Positions 24,173-32,176 of a stretch of DNA of 64,000 bases are shown here, one piece after another; within the stretch, counting starts at the first letter, position 1; every line of letters begins with the position of its first letter. The stretch covers positions 5,788,501-5,852,500 of the forward strand of contig NC_016109.1 in the NCBI RefSeq assembly GCF_000269985.1. The letters run 5' to 3'. The notes under the pieces are model-generated. The model made no database searches, was not told the DNA's origin, and saw nothing but the letters and a program-made list of their open reading frames with translations. The position numbers were made by a program, and so were the translations under genes. This DNA is from Kitasatospora setae KM-6054. Its GTDB lineage: Bacteria; Actinomycetota; Actinomycetes; Streptomycetales; Streptomycetaceae.

Positions 24173-24961
24173 CTACGTGTTGACAAGGACGCTTACCGCG
24201 TGGTCCAGCAGCCCGACGGTGAACAGCTGACGGCCGTCCTGATGCCGGGCGATCAGGCGGTGCAGGTAGGTCGCGCGAGACGTATCGGGCGCCAGGAAGA
24301 CCACCTTCCGGGGCAGGCCTGCATTGGTGCCGGCCAGCAGCTGGTGCTGGTAGTACGCGAGGTACTGCGGGATCTTGCCTGAGATCTTGGCACCGAACTG
24401 GTTGGCCCGGTCGACCTCGATGAAGAAGCTGCCCTTCACCCGGCGGCCGTCCGGCAGGACGAGCCCGATCTCGGCGAAGGCGTCCGGCTTCAGGGTGTGC
24501 TGGTCGAACTTCCGCCAGCACACCGGCTCGGCCTGGAAATCGAGCAGCGTCAGGGCGCCGGATCGCTCCGCCTCGATCAGCAGGACGTAGACCTCCGCGG
24601 TGGCGAGGAAGTGGTTGATCGTGGGCTCGTACCAGGAGAACGCCCGGCGCGGGCGGGCGCTGGTCGTGGCGGCCAGCAGCTGGCCGGCGATGTCGAGCGT
24701 GTAGACGTATGAGCCCGACCCGTAGGCGAAGCCGCCGACGCGCCGCTGGCCAACGTGGGCGAGCACTTGGTGCTGGGTGAGCCGCTTCAGCACGGCCTGC
24801 CGGTTGCGGGCCCGGCTGGTGTCCGAGCAGTCGGCGAAGAACAGGCGCTCCAGCTGCGGGCCGGTCATCAGCTTGAAGCGGCTCAGCTGCCGGACGATCT
24901 CCAGATCGCGGGGCGACAGCTGCGGGGCGAGCTGGTCGAGGTAGCGGCGGGTGACGTTCAT
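24173..24961 (-). CDS. Replication-relaxation family protein (relaxase-like), copy 2
   Basis: A 262-residue paralogue of the protein at 1106-1876. An N-terminal winged-helix block (LSPRDLEIVRQLSRFKLMTG) is followed by FADCSDTSRARNRQAVLKRL and the core block GSFFIEVDRANQFGAKISGK, which includes the acidic residues expected at the active site. The ATG at 24961 overlaps the stop of the transfer ATPase gene (ATGA), so the two are coupled. It is presumed to process DNA for element transfer or replication. Why the element carries two copies is unclear. Confidence 0.75.
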   Translation of the reverse strand: MNVTRRYLDQLAPQLSPRDLEIVRQLSRFKLMTGPQLERLFFADCSDTSRARNRQAVLKRLTQHQVLAHVGQRRVGGFAYGSGSYVYTLDIAGQLLAATTSARPRRAFSWYEPTINHFLATAEVYVLLIEAERSGALTLLDFQAEPVCWRKFDQHTLKPDAFAEIGLVLPDGRRVKGSFFIEVDRANQFGAKISGKIPQYLAYYQHQLLAGTNAGLPRKVVFLAPDTSRATYLHRLIARHQDGRQLFTVGLLDHAVSVLVNT

Positions 24962-27138
24962 GCCCAGTCCTCCCACTGGCCCCACTCTTGCCAGTCCGCC
25001 GGATCAGACGGTTCGGGGGCGGTCTGGCTGTTGGCGAAGTCGGTGTTCGACGCGCAGCCGGACAGCCGGTCGAGTCGGTGTTGGATGGCCGCGGCGGCCT
25101 CGGCCCACGGCTTGCCATACCGGGTGCGCGAGGCTGCGTGAGCAGCCTGTCCCAGCCCGACAGGCGGCGGAGGCGGCAAGGTGACGCCGGAGGCCGGCGG
25201 CGTGGTCGAGCCGCCGACGTTGATGCGGGCGATGAACTCGCGGGGGCCGAGGCTGGCGAGGTCGTGCTCGGTGGCCCAGTCACCCAAGCCGGAGCGCAGG
25301 TACTTCAAGTCCGAGTCGGCAGGTTGGAACAGCACCTTCGTCCTGGTGCCGTTCATGACGTCCTTGCGGATCGCCTCGGTGAGGCGGCCGACGTCCTGGG
25401 TCGCCAAGGTGAGCGGCAATCGCCGGCTCCGCGCTTTGGCGAGCATGTCGCCGAACGGCGCCCCGATGCTGGCGAGGTCTCCGAACTCGTCCGCGTACAC
25501 GTTGTAGTTCTCCAGCAGCGAGATGTTCTGGATGGCGCGCCAGAGAGAATGGAAGACGAGGGAGCCGACGACGGTGGCCTCCTCGCCTAGGTCGTCGCTG
25601 TAGAGCGGCACCAGCACGATCCGGCGGTTGGCCAGCACCTCGCGCAGATCCAGCGCCGAGGTGGTCTGGCCGAAGGTGACCCGCAGCTCGGGGTAGACCA
25701 GGAACGGTCGGAGCCGACGCACGATGGGCGCTGCCGTCTCGGCCAGCTCGCGGGGACTCAAGCCCTGGAGCCAACGCCAGAAGTCCAGCAGCTCGGGGTT
25801 GTCGAGACGGCCGAGCACATGGCGGCGGAAGAACTCACCGCGGGGACCAGGGAGCAAGGCCAAGGGCACTTCTACGAGGGTGTAGCCGCAGGTGGCCAAG
25901 GCCATCAGGACGTTGCGCAGCACGTCGTACGCCCGGGGCGTGCTGGTGCTGAAGCCGAAGAGCTGGTCGAACATGGGCATCAGGTGGCCGGCGATCCGGT
26001 CGGGCCTCGGACCGGCCAGCGGGTTGAACGACACGACCTGCTCGTTGTCCGTCACGTCCCACAGCAACACGTCGCCCAGGCGCTCCGGCGGCACCAGGTC
26101 GAGCACCCGCTGCACCGAGTCACCCTTGGGATCGACGTACAGCAGACCGCGGCCGGCCACCAGGTCGCAGTTGATCATGTTTTCGAGCAGGGTGGTCTTG
26201 CCGGTGCCAGTCGGTCCGACGACCAGGCAGTGAGCGGCGCGGTCCTGTTCGGGGATGGCCAGCAGGCGGTTGTCGCCGGGGAAGTTCGACCGTCCGAGCA
26301 GTACGCCGCCGGTGCGCGGGATGAGGTGATGGGCGGCCAGACGGCGCGAGCTGCCGGATTTCAGACCGGCAACCTGCGGGGTGCCAACCGGCAAGGCGGT
26401 GAGGACCAGCAGCTCGGCGGCGTTGACCACCGATGGCCAGAGCAGCGCACCGGCTCGGCGGCGCAGTCGGCGCTCAGCCAGGCCAGGCGAGACCAGTCGC
26501 CGGTAGACCCGTACGCCTCCAACCGGCGAGCCGTCCTCGGTGGCGAGCGTGCTGTACGCGCTCTTGAGACGGCTGAGCAGCAGATCCGGCGTCGTGCCGG
26601 CGACCGCGATCCGGCCGACCGCCCGCCATCGCGGTTCGACGGTCTTCCTGCTGCTGGTGTCCGTGCTCAGCGGGCGCGCGTCGTAGATCACCCACTGGGT
26701 CAAGATCGCTTCCTTGGGCTTGAGCCCGCCCAGGGCACTCAGCAGCGTGGCCATGGTTGCCGCCGGCCCCGTCGCGTTCAACGGCTCGGTGGTCTGGTTG
26801 ACGCCAATCTCGATGACCTTCGCCCACCGGGTGGTGAGCACCGGGTCCGCGGTGGGCGCCACCGGCGTCACCACCGCGCCCGGCAGGTGTGCGAGCAGCA
26901 GCTGCTGCACCTCGGCCACCGTGGACTTCGGCATGTTGACCACGTACGTCAGGCCGGACAACCCGGTTGAGGACAGCTCGAAGGCGACGGAGCACGGCGG
27001 ACTCACGCCTCGGCGCAACGGGCCGCTGAGCGACCGGAGGAAGTTCAAGGCCAGCTCGGTGCTCAGCTCGCGCGGGAAGGCCACCTCGAAGGACTGGCGA
27101 GGCTGGTCCGGCGTAGCCCAGGGGGCTCGAAACGACAT
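24958..27138 (-). CDS. TraG/VirD4/FtsK-like DNA transfer ATPase, copy 2
   Basis: A 726-residue ATPase with Walker A GPTGTGKTT at 308-316, a second strand GRGLLYVDPKGDS, Walker B NVYADEFGD at 546-554 and the following DMLAKARSRRLPLTLATQDV block. These are all as in type IV coupling proteins. No N-terminal membrane helix is evident, unlike copy 1, so it may be soluble or tethered by a partner. ATG 27138 follows AGGAG. It is preceded by an intrinsic terminator (27165-27194), so it probably has its own promoter or depends on read-through. Confidence 0.85.
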   Translation of the reverse strand: MSFRAPWATPDQPRQSFEVAFPRELSTELALNFLRSLSGPLRRGVSPPCSVAFELSSTGLSGLTYVVNMPKSTVAEVQQLLLAHLPGAVVTPVAPTADPVLTTRWAKVIEIGVNQTTEPLNATGPAATMATLLSALGGLKPKEAILTQWVIYDARPLSTDTSSRKTVEPRWRAVGRIAVAGTTPDLLLSRLKSAYSTLATEDGSPVGGVRVYRRLVSPGLAERRLRRRAGALLWPSVVNAAELLVLTALPVGTPQVAGLKSGSSRRLAAHHLIPRTGGVLLGRSNFPGDNRLLAIPEQDRAAHCLVVGPTGTGKTTLLENMINCDLVAGRGLLYVDPKGDSVQRVLDLVPPERLGDVLLWDVTDNEQVVSFNPLAGPRPDRIAGHLMPMFDQLFGFSTSTPRAYDVLRNVLMALATCGYTLVEVPLALLPGPRGEFFRRHVLGRLDNPELLDFWRWLQGLSPRELAETAAPIVRRLRPFLVYPELRVTFGQTTSALDLREVLANRRIVLVPLYSDDLGEEATVVGSLVFHSLWRAIQNISLLENYNVYADEFGDLASIGAPFGDMLAKARSRRLPLTLATQDVGRLTEAIRKDVMNGTRTKVLFQPADSDLKYLRSGLGDWATEHDLASLGPREFIARINVGGSTTPPASGVTLPPPPPVGLGQAAHAASRTRYGKPWAEAAAAIQHRLDRLSGCASNTDFANSQTAPEPSDPADWQEWGQWEDWA

Positions 27139-27164
27139 AACTGCTCCTGGAAGATGGGGGGTTG

Positions 27165-27194
27165 AAAAAGAGCCGGGGCAGATGGCCCCGGCTC
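27165..27194 (-). terminator. Canonical intrinsic terminator on the minus strand
   Basis: GAGCCGGGGC and GCCCCGGCTC (27170-27179 and 27185-27194) form a 10-bp stem with a 5-base loop, followed on the minus strand by TTTTT. It sits 3 bases after the stop of the small gene at 27198 and 27 bases before the transfer ATPase start, dividing the apparent operon. Confidence 0.85.
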
Positions 27195-27197
27195 GGG

Positions 27198-27392
27198 TTA
27201 CGCAGCGGTGTCGGCTTCCGGCTCGCTGCTCTGCTCGGTCCGCTCAGTTCGCCGGCGCTTCTCGGTGGCGCGGGCGGTCTGGACCAAATCCACAAGGCTG
27301 CTGACGGCGTCCGGGTCTTCGACGCGCTGCGGCAAGCCTTGGGTGGCACGAGATCGGGCCACCCACTCAGCCAAGTCGTCCGGAGCGCTCAC
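27198..27392 (-). CDS. Small hypothetical protein, 64 aa
   Basis: It starts at GTG 27392 (VSAPDDLAEWVARSRATQGL), overlapping the stop of the small membrane gene by four bases. It is helical and ends in a charged Arg/Glu tail. I do not recognise it. It is the last gene before the terminator at 27165-27194. Confidence 0.65.
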   Translation of the reverse strand: MSAPDDLAEWVARSRATQGLPQRVEDPDAVSSLVDLVQTARATEKRRRTERTEQSSEPEADTAA

Positions 27393-27568
27393 CAGCGCCG
27401 GCCCTTCTGAAGGACCAGGAAGACGACCACCGCGAGCACCACGGCCCCGGCGGTCAAGCCGATCAGCCAGCCGATCACCGGTCGGATCGCGTTCACGAGG
27501 CCCTGAGCGGCGACCAGCACCAGCAGGGCCAGGACCAGGTTGCGCGTCCACTTGCTGGGGCTGATCAC
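27389..27568 (-). CDS. Small two-helix membrane protein, 59 aa
   Basis: GTG 27568 begins VISPSKWTRNLVLALLVLVA. Two hydrophobic helices follow, LVLALLVLVAAQGLVNAI and WLIGLTAGAVVLAVVVFLVL, before a basic end (QKGRRW). It overlaps both neighbours through GTGA junctions, which supports expression. Such tiny membrane proteins are common in actinobacterial transfer operons. Confidence 0.75.
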   Translation of the reverse strand: MISPSKWTRNLVLALLVLVAAQGLVNAIRPVIGWLIGLTAGAVVLAVVVFLVLQKGRRW

Positions 27569-27798
27569 GCGGCCCCCTTGGCCGGTCGGGCTTGCTGGGC
27601 TCGTTCATGGAAGGCCCAAGCGATGTCTGCTCCCACCTGCCGCAGCGCGCGTACGAAGTCCGGGTCGTTCTCCCCGATGACTTCGCAGAACCGCAGGCTC
27701 TCCTGAAGCTGCGTCATGAACTGCTGGGCAGCGCTGCGGAACCAGTGATCCCAAGGAGTCTCACTCGATGCGTCGTGGTTGCTCATGGGGGAACTCAC
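27565..27798 (-). CDS. Small hypothetical protein, 77 aa
   Basis: GTG 27798 overlaps the preceding stop and has GGGAG upstream. The product contains TPWDHWFRSAAQQFMTQLQE and is alpha-helical, with a single Cys. It is translationally coupled on both sides. No family was recognised. Confidence 0.7.
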   Translation of the reverse strand: MSSPMSNHDASSETPWDHWFRSAAQQFMTQLQESLRFCEVIGENDPDFVRALRQVGADIAWAFHERAQQARPAKGAA

Positions 27799-28025
27799 TT
27801 CTCGCTCCCGTGCATGAGGACACGCAGCATGGCGAGCTGGGCTTGGTGACTCGCAGCCGTGATTCGGCTGGCGGCATCAAGGCCTTCCTCCCGAACGCGG
27901 AGACGTTCGGAGGCGGTTGCGTCGCTCAACAATGCCCGCAACCATGCGAGGACCACGCAACAGCCGGCCACTCCCAGCATGAGGCCGATCGACAGTCCGA
28001 GGAAGAACATCCCCATACCGCTCAC
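27795..28025 (-). CDS. Small membrane protein, 76 aa
   Basis: An N-terminal hydrophobic helix (MFFLGLSIGLMLGVAGCCVV) is followed by an amphipathic helical tail (LLSDATASERLRVREEGLDA). Start GTG 28025 overlaps the stop of the upstream gene. It is probably an element membrane component. Confidence 0.75.
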   Translation of the reverse strand: MSGMGMFFLGLSIGLMLGVAGCCVVLAWLRALLSDATASERLRVREEGLDAASRITAASHQAQLAMLRVLMHGSEK

Positions 28026-28378
28026 CGACCCGAGCTGCGGCGGGTCCGCAGTGCCATGAGGGCGACTTCGTCTGCTGCCAGGTCAGCCAAGGCATCCACG
28101 ATCCGACCGAGCCGAGCGGCCTGCGCGGGGTGAGGGTGCCTTCGGAGCAGATGCTCCTCGGTGTCAGCCGCCATGCCGACGTGCCGCATGGCGGTCTGGG
28201 CCACAAAGCTCGCCTCTTCGACCCAGGCAGCTGATGCGGTGGCTTGCGCGCGTGCCTCAGCCATAGAGGCAGCAGTTTCGGCCCGCAGCTCCTTCAGGTG
28301 GCGGGCCAGACCCCAGCCCGCTCGGCTGAACGGCGAAGGGGTATTGCCTCGAAGCTGAGGCAGACGGTCTGCGGACAT
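28022..28378 (-). CDS. Hypothetical helical protein, 118 aa
   Basis: ATG 28378 follows AAGGAGGGC. The product starts MSADRLPQLRGNTPSPFSRA and continues as an Ala/Glu-rich helical region (HLKELRAETAASMAEARAQA) likely to form a coiled coil. It is the first gene of the five-gene overlapping small-protein operon that reads down to 27198. Confidence 0.7.
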   Translation of the reverse strand: MSADRLPQLRGNTPSPFSRAGWGLARHLKELRAETAASMAEARAQATASAAWVEEASFVAQTAMRHVGMAADTEEHLLRRHPHPAQAARLGRIVDALADLAADEVALMALRTRRSSGR

Positions 28379-28903
28379 GAAAATGCCCTCCTTCTCCCAC
28401 CAGGAAGCAGGCAGCCCACGAGGGCACCTGGTGAACTTCAAGTGAGATAGGAGGGGAAAGCGATCTTGTTAAGAGGCGCCCATCAGGGCGGACTGAAACC
28501 GTAGACGAATGACACGGCTGGGGCAAGGGGTGGCCTCAAGATCTTTTCGGGTCTGGCCGCCCTGCGGGCCCGCGGGTCAATCGATGACTGTATGGCTAAA
28601 CTTTGGCCGCGCGAGATTTGTAAAGTCGTAGCCCATGGCGCGGGAATAAAACCCTTGACGACGTAGGAATTTTTTGATATAAAAGCCCTATCCCTTTCGG
28701 ATATCTCGACAAACTACATTGGGGCTGGCCTAGGCGGTCAGTCCTGGCGGAAAATTGAAGACGGCATTGGCTGTCCGTCACCTCCATGGCTAGCTGCAAT
28801 ACCGTGTCGAGGCGGGCAGTTGAAGTGGTCTGTGGCGTTTACTTATGCTCGCAAGAGCACCAAGCCCACACCCTCCGGGGTGTGGGCTTCCTACTTTTCC
28901 GGG
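28379..28903. other. Lower-GC intergenic region with terminator
   Basis: I see no gene here. It includes the promoter of the small-protein operon and the A/T-richer stretch 28590-28720 (for example TAGGAATTTTTTGATATAAA). It ends with the hairpin at 28862-28889. Confidence 0.5.
28862..28889 (-). terminator. 12-bp hairpin terminator of the cold-shock/DUF3825 gene
   Basis: AAGCCCACACCC pairs exactly with GGGTGTGGGCTT around a 4-base loop. It lies 15 bases beyond the stop of the gene at 28904, on its transcript side. Confidence 0.85.
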
Positions 28904-30178
28904 TTAGGGCCTAAGCCAATCCTTGTCCGGCTTTGTCAATAGGCGCGCATTATTATATGCCTGATCGAGAGTGAGTGCGGTGGCTACGTCATAGTACGGA
29001 TTTCCGGAATCATCGAAGCAGTGGCTAGCGACCGCTGCTAGGTCGGCACTCTTTCCGTCCAGTAGATATAGGGGGAGTAGTAGTTGAAGTTGTCCGCAAT
29101 AGTATTGCGGTACGGCAACCTTGTAGTTCCGCTCCACCCTCCTCATCGTCTTGACCCACATGGCTTCCAAGTAGGAGACGGCCTCTTCGCGCGCCTGCTG
29201 GAGAGGCTTATCTCTCCAGATGTACTCCGGGAATCGCTTCAGGTTGTCCTTTACTATGTGTTCTTTGTCTAGCGATCGTCGGCGATCTGGATAAAAGAGA
29301 AGATCGGTTAGGTCGGTGTAGTAGGTGGCCTGTATGGGAGGAGAGCCGCCGAACGCGCGACGGAAAGGCCCATCGGACTCTTGAAAGAATCCCTCTAGTT
29401 TCCAGTCTGGCCTGTGTACATCCAAGCTGGGAGCTGCAGGCGAATCGTTCAGCCTGAACATTGCATAGATGGGTGTGTAGTACTCCGTCTCAAGGCCGGT
29501 ATTGAAGGCGGCTAGTTGATTCTCGCCCTGACCGGAAATTGCGAATGTATGCGCACCGTAGGCCGCTTCTTCTTCTAGCTGTTTGAAAGTGTACTTGAGA
29601 TAGCTCTTCAGGACCGGGTATTTTTGATGGCTCGGGTGGACTGAGTAATTCCAGTCGCCCTCCTCTTGCGCGGCTATCCTTCTAAGTGCTGCGAGCCAAT
29701 CGGATTCTTTTCCCATCACGGCCCATCGGTAAAGTCGACTTGTCGCGTGCAGGCGTTTTACCGCTGTGGCGAAGTTTGATTTACGCTTGAACTCGACGCG
29801 CTCCCCTGCCTCTAGGGTTTTCTCGTGCATCTTTGCGCCCATTATGCTGTCCCGCTCGACCATAACAGGATCAGTGCTTCCATCCGCCAGAATATAGCCA
29901 TTTCCCTCAAGGTGACTGAAATCTACTACTTCGCCGCGTTCGCGTCCATTGCTGGGAATGAGCGACTGGACTTGTATGGCTTTTCGGAGGCCGCTGGGGG
30001 TTTCCTGTATTTCAAATTCGACTCTCTCTGTTGGGACAAGAGTCTCATATCTCGGGTCCGCGATGGAGGATCGATAAACGATTGCATCGAACTCTTCGCC
30101 ATCTGGAAGATTTGACCTAATGAAGCCCCGTTCGTGGGCAGGTTCAAACCACTTCACAACACCATGGAATGGCGACAT
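28904..30178 (-). CDS. Double cold-shock-domain plus DUF3825-like protein
   Basis: A 424-residue protein starting MSPFHGVVKWFEPAHERGFI, a cold-shock/OB-fold opening. A second OB-like segment begins RGEVVDFSHLEGNGYILADG. The C-terminal 250 residues have the layout of DUF3825: LKSYLKYTFKQLEEEAAYGA, then FNTGLETEYYTPIYAMFRLN, then YYCGQLQLLLPLYLLDGKSA. Cold-shock domains bind single-stranded nucleic acid, so an RNA-handling enzyme or sensor is likely. ATG 30178 has AAGGAGG 8 bases upstream. The gene is distinctly A/T-richer than the core genome, a sign of transfer. It is a monocistronic cargo gene with its own terminator. Confidence 0.75.
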   Translation of the reverse strand: MSPFHGVVKWFEPAHERGFIRSNLPDGEEFDAIVYRSSIADPRYETLVPTERVEFEIQETPSGLRKAIQVQSLIPSNGRERGEVVDFSHLEGNGYILADGSTDPVMVERDSIMGAKMHEKTLEAGERVEFKRKSNFATAVKRLHATSRLYRWAVMGKESDWLAALRRIAAQEEGDWNYSVHPSHQKYPVLKSYLKYTFKQLEEEAAYGAHTFAISGQGENQLAAFNTGLETEYYTPIYAMFRLNDSPAAPSLDVHRPDWKLEGFFQESDGPFRRAFGGSPPIQATYYTDLTDLLFYPDRRRSLDKEHIVKDNLKRFPEYIWRDKPLQQAREEAVSYLEAMWVKTMRRVERNYKVAVPQYYCGQLQLLLPLYLLDGKSADLAAVASHCFDDSGNPYYDVATALTLDQAYNNARLLTKPDKDWLRP

Positions 30179-30269
30179 CAGCGAGCCTCCTTGGGCGGCC
30201 AACTGCTCCATCTTCCGACGCTACGCCGTGATCCAAACTGCTACCACCTGGGCCAACTGGGTCAGTGCT

Positions 30270-30385
30270 TCTACTCGATCTGGACGAACTCGGGGGGCGA
30301 TGCGGAAGCCACGCCAGCTCTTCGACCCGGGGCACGATGACGACCTTCTCAGCCGTCGGCCCATGAGCTTCTGGCACCAGCAGCA
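30270..30385 (-). pseudogene. Remnant of a serine recombinase 3' end
   Basis: This stretch aligns with the last part of the intact integrase gene (33245-33370): shared blocks include ACGAACTCGGGG, GCGGAAGCC, CGCCAG, TGACGACCTTCTC and CTTCTGGC. Translated in shifting frames it gives KVVIVPR and PGSKSWRGFRIAPRVR, matching KVVIVPGGRPGSKTWRGFRF of the intact protein. About 10 bases are deleted and the frame is broken. It marks an old element end or a recombination scar inside the island. Confidence 0.8.
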
Positions 30386-30532
30386 GCCGGGCTGAGGCCA
30401 TGCAGGAGCAGCCTCTTGGCGGGCTGACGAGCCCGGAGCGGCCGTTCGACGCGATAGGTCGATCAACCCTTGGCCGGCGAGCCGGCACCCGACAGCGTCG
30501 TCATTGGACAGATGAACTTCATGCCGAGACGG

Positions 30533-31747
30533 TTACTCGGCGTGCTCGATCTTCGCAGCGGAGGCCCGGGCCGTGGCCAGGTCCTTCCAGATCTCGCTGG
30601 ACAGCTCGAAGTTGCCGGACTGGCGCGCCTGGGTGGCGAGCTGCTCAAGCTCGGTTGCGGCTGTTGCGTCGCCGTTGAGGAGCCGCAGTTGGAGTTCCAA
30701 CGAGCAGTGACGCATGCGGTCGCGGAACGCTAGATCGTCGATGTGGGGCTGGACTTCCCGGCACAGCGCGGCGGCGGTCTCGTAGTCGCCTTGGAGGAAA
30801 GCGTGTCGGGCCTTCAGAGAGCCGAGTTCGCTGCGGTGCCGAGGCAGGCCGATGAGTGCTACCGCGGCCTCGGCTTCGCCAAGGAGAAGGCCGGCGCTGT
30901 CCAGGCCTTCCGGGGGGTTCATCAGGTACAGGCGGGACGCTGCCAGTCGTAGGCGCATCCAGGTGTGGAGGTCGTCGCCGCTGTTGAGTAGCTTTATTGC
31001 CTGGCTGAGTGCCTGTGCGCTCTCGGTGAAGTGCCCCTGGTAGCTCCGTTCGACCGCCGTCGTCCAGAGCGTTTCGACGCGAAGCTTGACCGGGAGGTGC
31101 GGCAGGAGATCTTGAAGTTCGCCAGAGTGCTGAGCAGCGGCAGAGAAGCGACCTGTCTCCGTCTCGATGGAGACGAGTGCCAACAGGATGGAAGCCTGGT
31201 CGGCTGGCGAGACATCTGGCATGAGCGGCAATGCACTCTGTGCGATGTCATAGGCGCGCTCTGCATCGCCCGTCGTGCGTAGATATCGGGCGAGGCGGGC
31301 CAGGGCCTGTGCGCGCAGGACGGGCTGCCCCACCTCTTCGGCGAGTGCGACGAGGCAGTTGAGCAAGTCTCCGTGGTCGGGGGTGTTCAGGTCGGCCAGC
31401 ATCCACAGTGCCTGCCAGCGCAGGGTGGGGTCTGCTCCAGGTTCGCGGTCGAGGGCATCCTTGACTTGCTCGACTGCACGGGCTGGGTCGGCAGTGGAAG
31501 CGGCCATCGCCAGTGCCTCAGCCAATGTAGGGGTGCCACCGGGCTTCAGTTCAGAGACATCGACGCCAAGACGTTCTGCCAGGTACGCGATTGCACGATC
31601 CGTGGGCGGCCGGGTTCCTGACTCCAGTCGGGAGACATAGGGCTTGGACATCCCATCGCCCGCCAGCTGAGCCTGCGTCAGGCCGCGAGCCTCTCTGAGC
31701 AGGCGCAACCGCCGGCCGAACTCGGGTTGGCTGATCGTTGCCTCCAT
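30533..31747 (-). CDS. XRE-family regulator with TPR region (RRNPP-like layout)
   Basis: The N-terminal helix-turn-helix (GRRLRLLREARGLTQAQLAG, then SKPYVSRLESGTRPP) is followed by about 330 residues of TPR-like helical repeats (for example ALARLARYLRTTGDAERAYD). In Firmicutes this layout reads secreted oligopeptides. In this strand a 43-codon exported peptide gene (31830-31961) lies just upstream. Starts at 31747 and 31759 are both ATG, neither with a clear ribosome site; a leaderless transcript is possible. The palindromic operator at 32102-32121 is a plausible target. Confidence 0.85.
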   Translation of the reverse strand: MEATISQPEFGRRLRLLREARGLTQAQLAGDGMSKPYVSRLESGTRPPTDRAIAYLAERLGVDVSELKPGGTPTLAEALAMAASTADPARAVEQVKDALDREPGADPTLRWQALWMLADLNTPDHGDLLNCLVALAEEVGQPVLRAQALARLARYLRTTGDAERAYDIAQSALPLMPDVSPADQASILLALVSIETETGRFSAAAQHSGELQDLLPHLPVKLRVETLWTTAVERSYQGHFTESAQALSQAIKLLNSGDDLHTWMRLRLAASRLYLMNPPEGLDSAGLLLGEAEAAVALIGLPRHRSELGSLKARHAFLQGDYETAAALCREVQPHIDDLAFRDRMRHCSLELQLRLLNGDATAATELEQLATQARQSGNFELSSEIWKDLATARASAAKIEHAE

Positions 31748-31829
31748 GCGCGGAAGCATAACGACTTGAACAGGTCGACCCGAGCCCGTGCGCGGACGTC
31801 TTCCGAATTCCCGTGGTCGGCGGATGCCG

Positions 31830-31961
31830 CTACGGCCAGGTGATCTCGGTGTTCGCCAGTACCGAGCGCGGCTGCGGTCCGAGACCGTCCGTGTGGGACA
31901 GCCCAGCGGCTACACCCAGGACCACCACCAGTCCAATCATGATGCGGTGCGCGAGCTTCAT
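31830..31961 (-). CDS. Small exported peptide, 43 aa
   Basis: ATG 31961 has AAGGAG 6 bases upstream. MKLAHRIMIGLVVVLGVAAG is a classic signal peptide or anchor, followed by a polar tail ending RSVLANTEITWP. It lies 82 bases upstream of, and in the same direction as, the XRE-TPR regulator gene. The mature tail could be a signalling peptide. A simple small membrane protein is the conservative reading. Confidence 0.7.
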   Translation of the reverse strand: MKLAHRIMIGLVVVLGVAAGLSHTDGLGPQPRSVLANTEITWP

Positions 31962-32101
31962 TGAGTCTCCTTGGGACACGTAAAAGGGCGCGCCAGCGCT
32001 GGAGAGACAGGTGGGCGCGTCCGGCCCGAAGCGGGGCTGTCGGGCGCGACGGAGGTGATCACTCCGCCTCGGCGAGACCGAAGGTATCTCAGTGCCAGAT
32101 C

Positions 32102-32137
32102 CTTGGCAATTGGTTGCCAAGAGGCCGGTACTATGAT
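32102..32137 (+). promoter_or_regulatory. Promoter with palindromic operator before the gene at 32177
   Basis: CTTGGCAATTGGTTGCCAAG (32102-32121) is an 8-base perfect inverted repeat with a 4-base spacer. It overlaps a likely -35 TTGGTT (32110-32115) that is 16 bases from -10 TATGAT (32132-32137). The site is well placed for repression by the neighbouring XRE protein. Confidence 0.7.
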
Positions 32138-32176
32138 GGCAACCGTGAGTGTTCCGCCTCAGTCTTGGGGAGAGAC

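Noticed and set aside
28596..28799. Minus-strand frame of 67 codons in the A/T-rich gap
   Set aside because: No ribosome site, no third-position bias and no motif; treated as intergenic.
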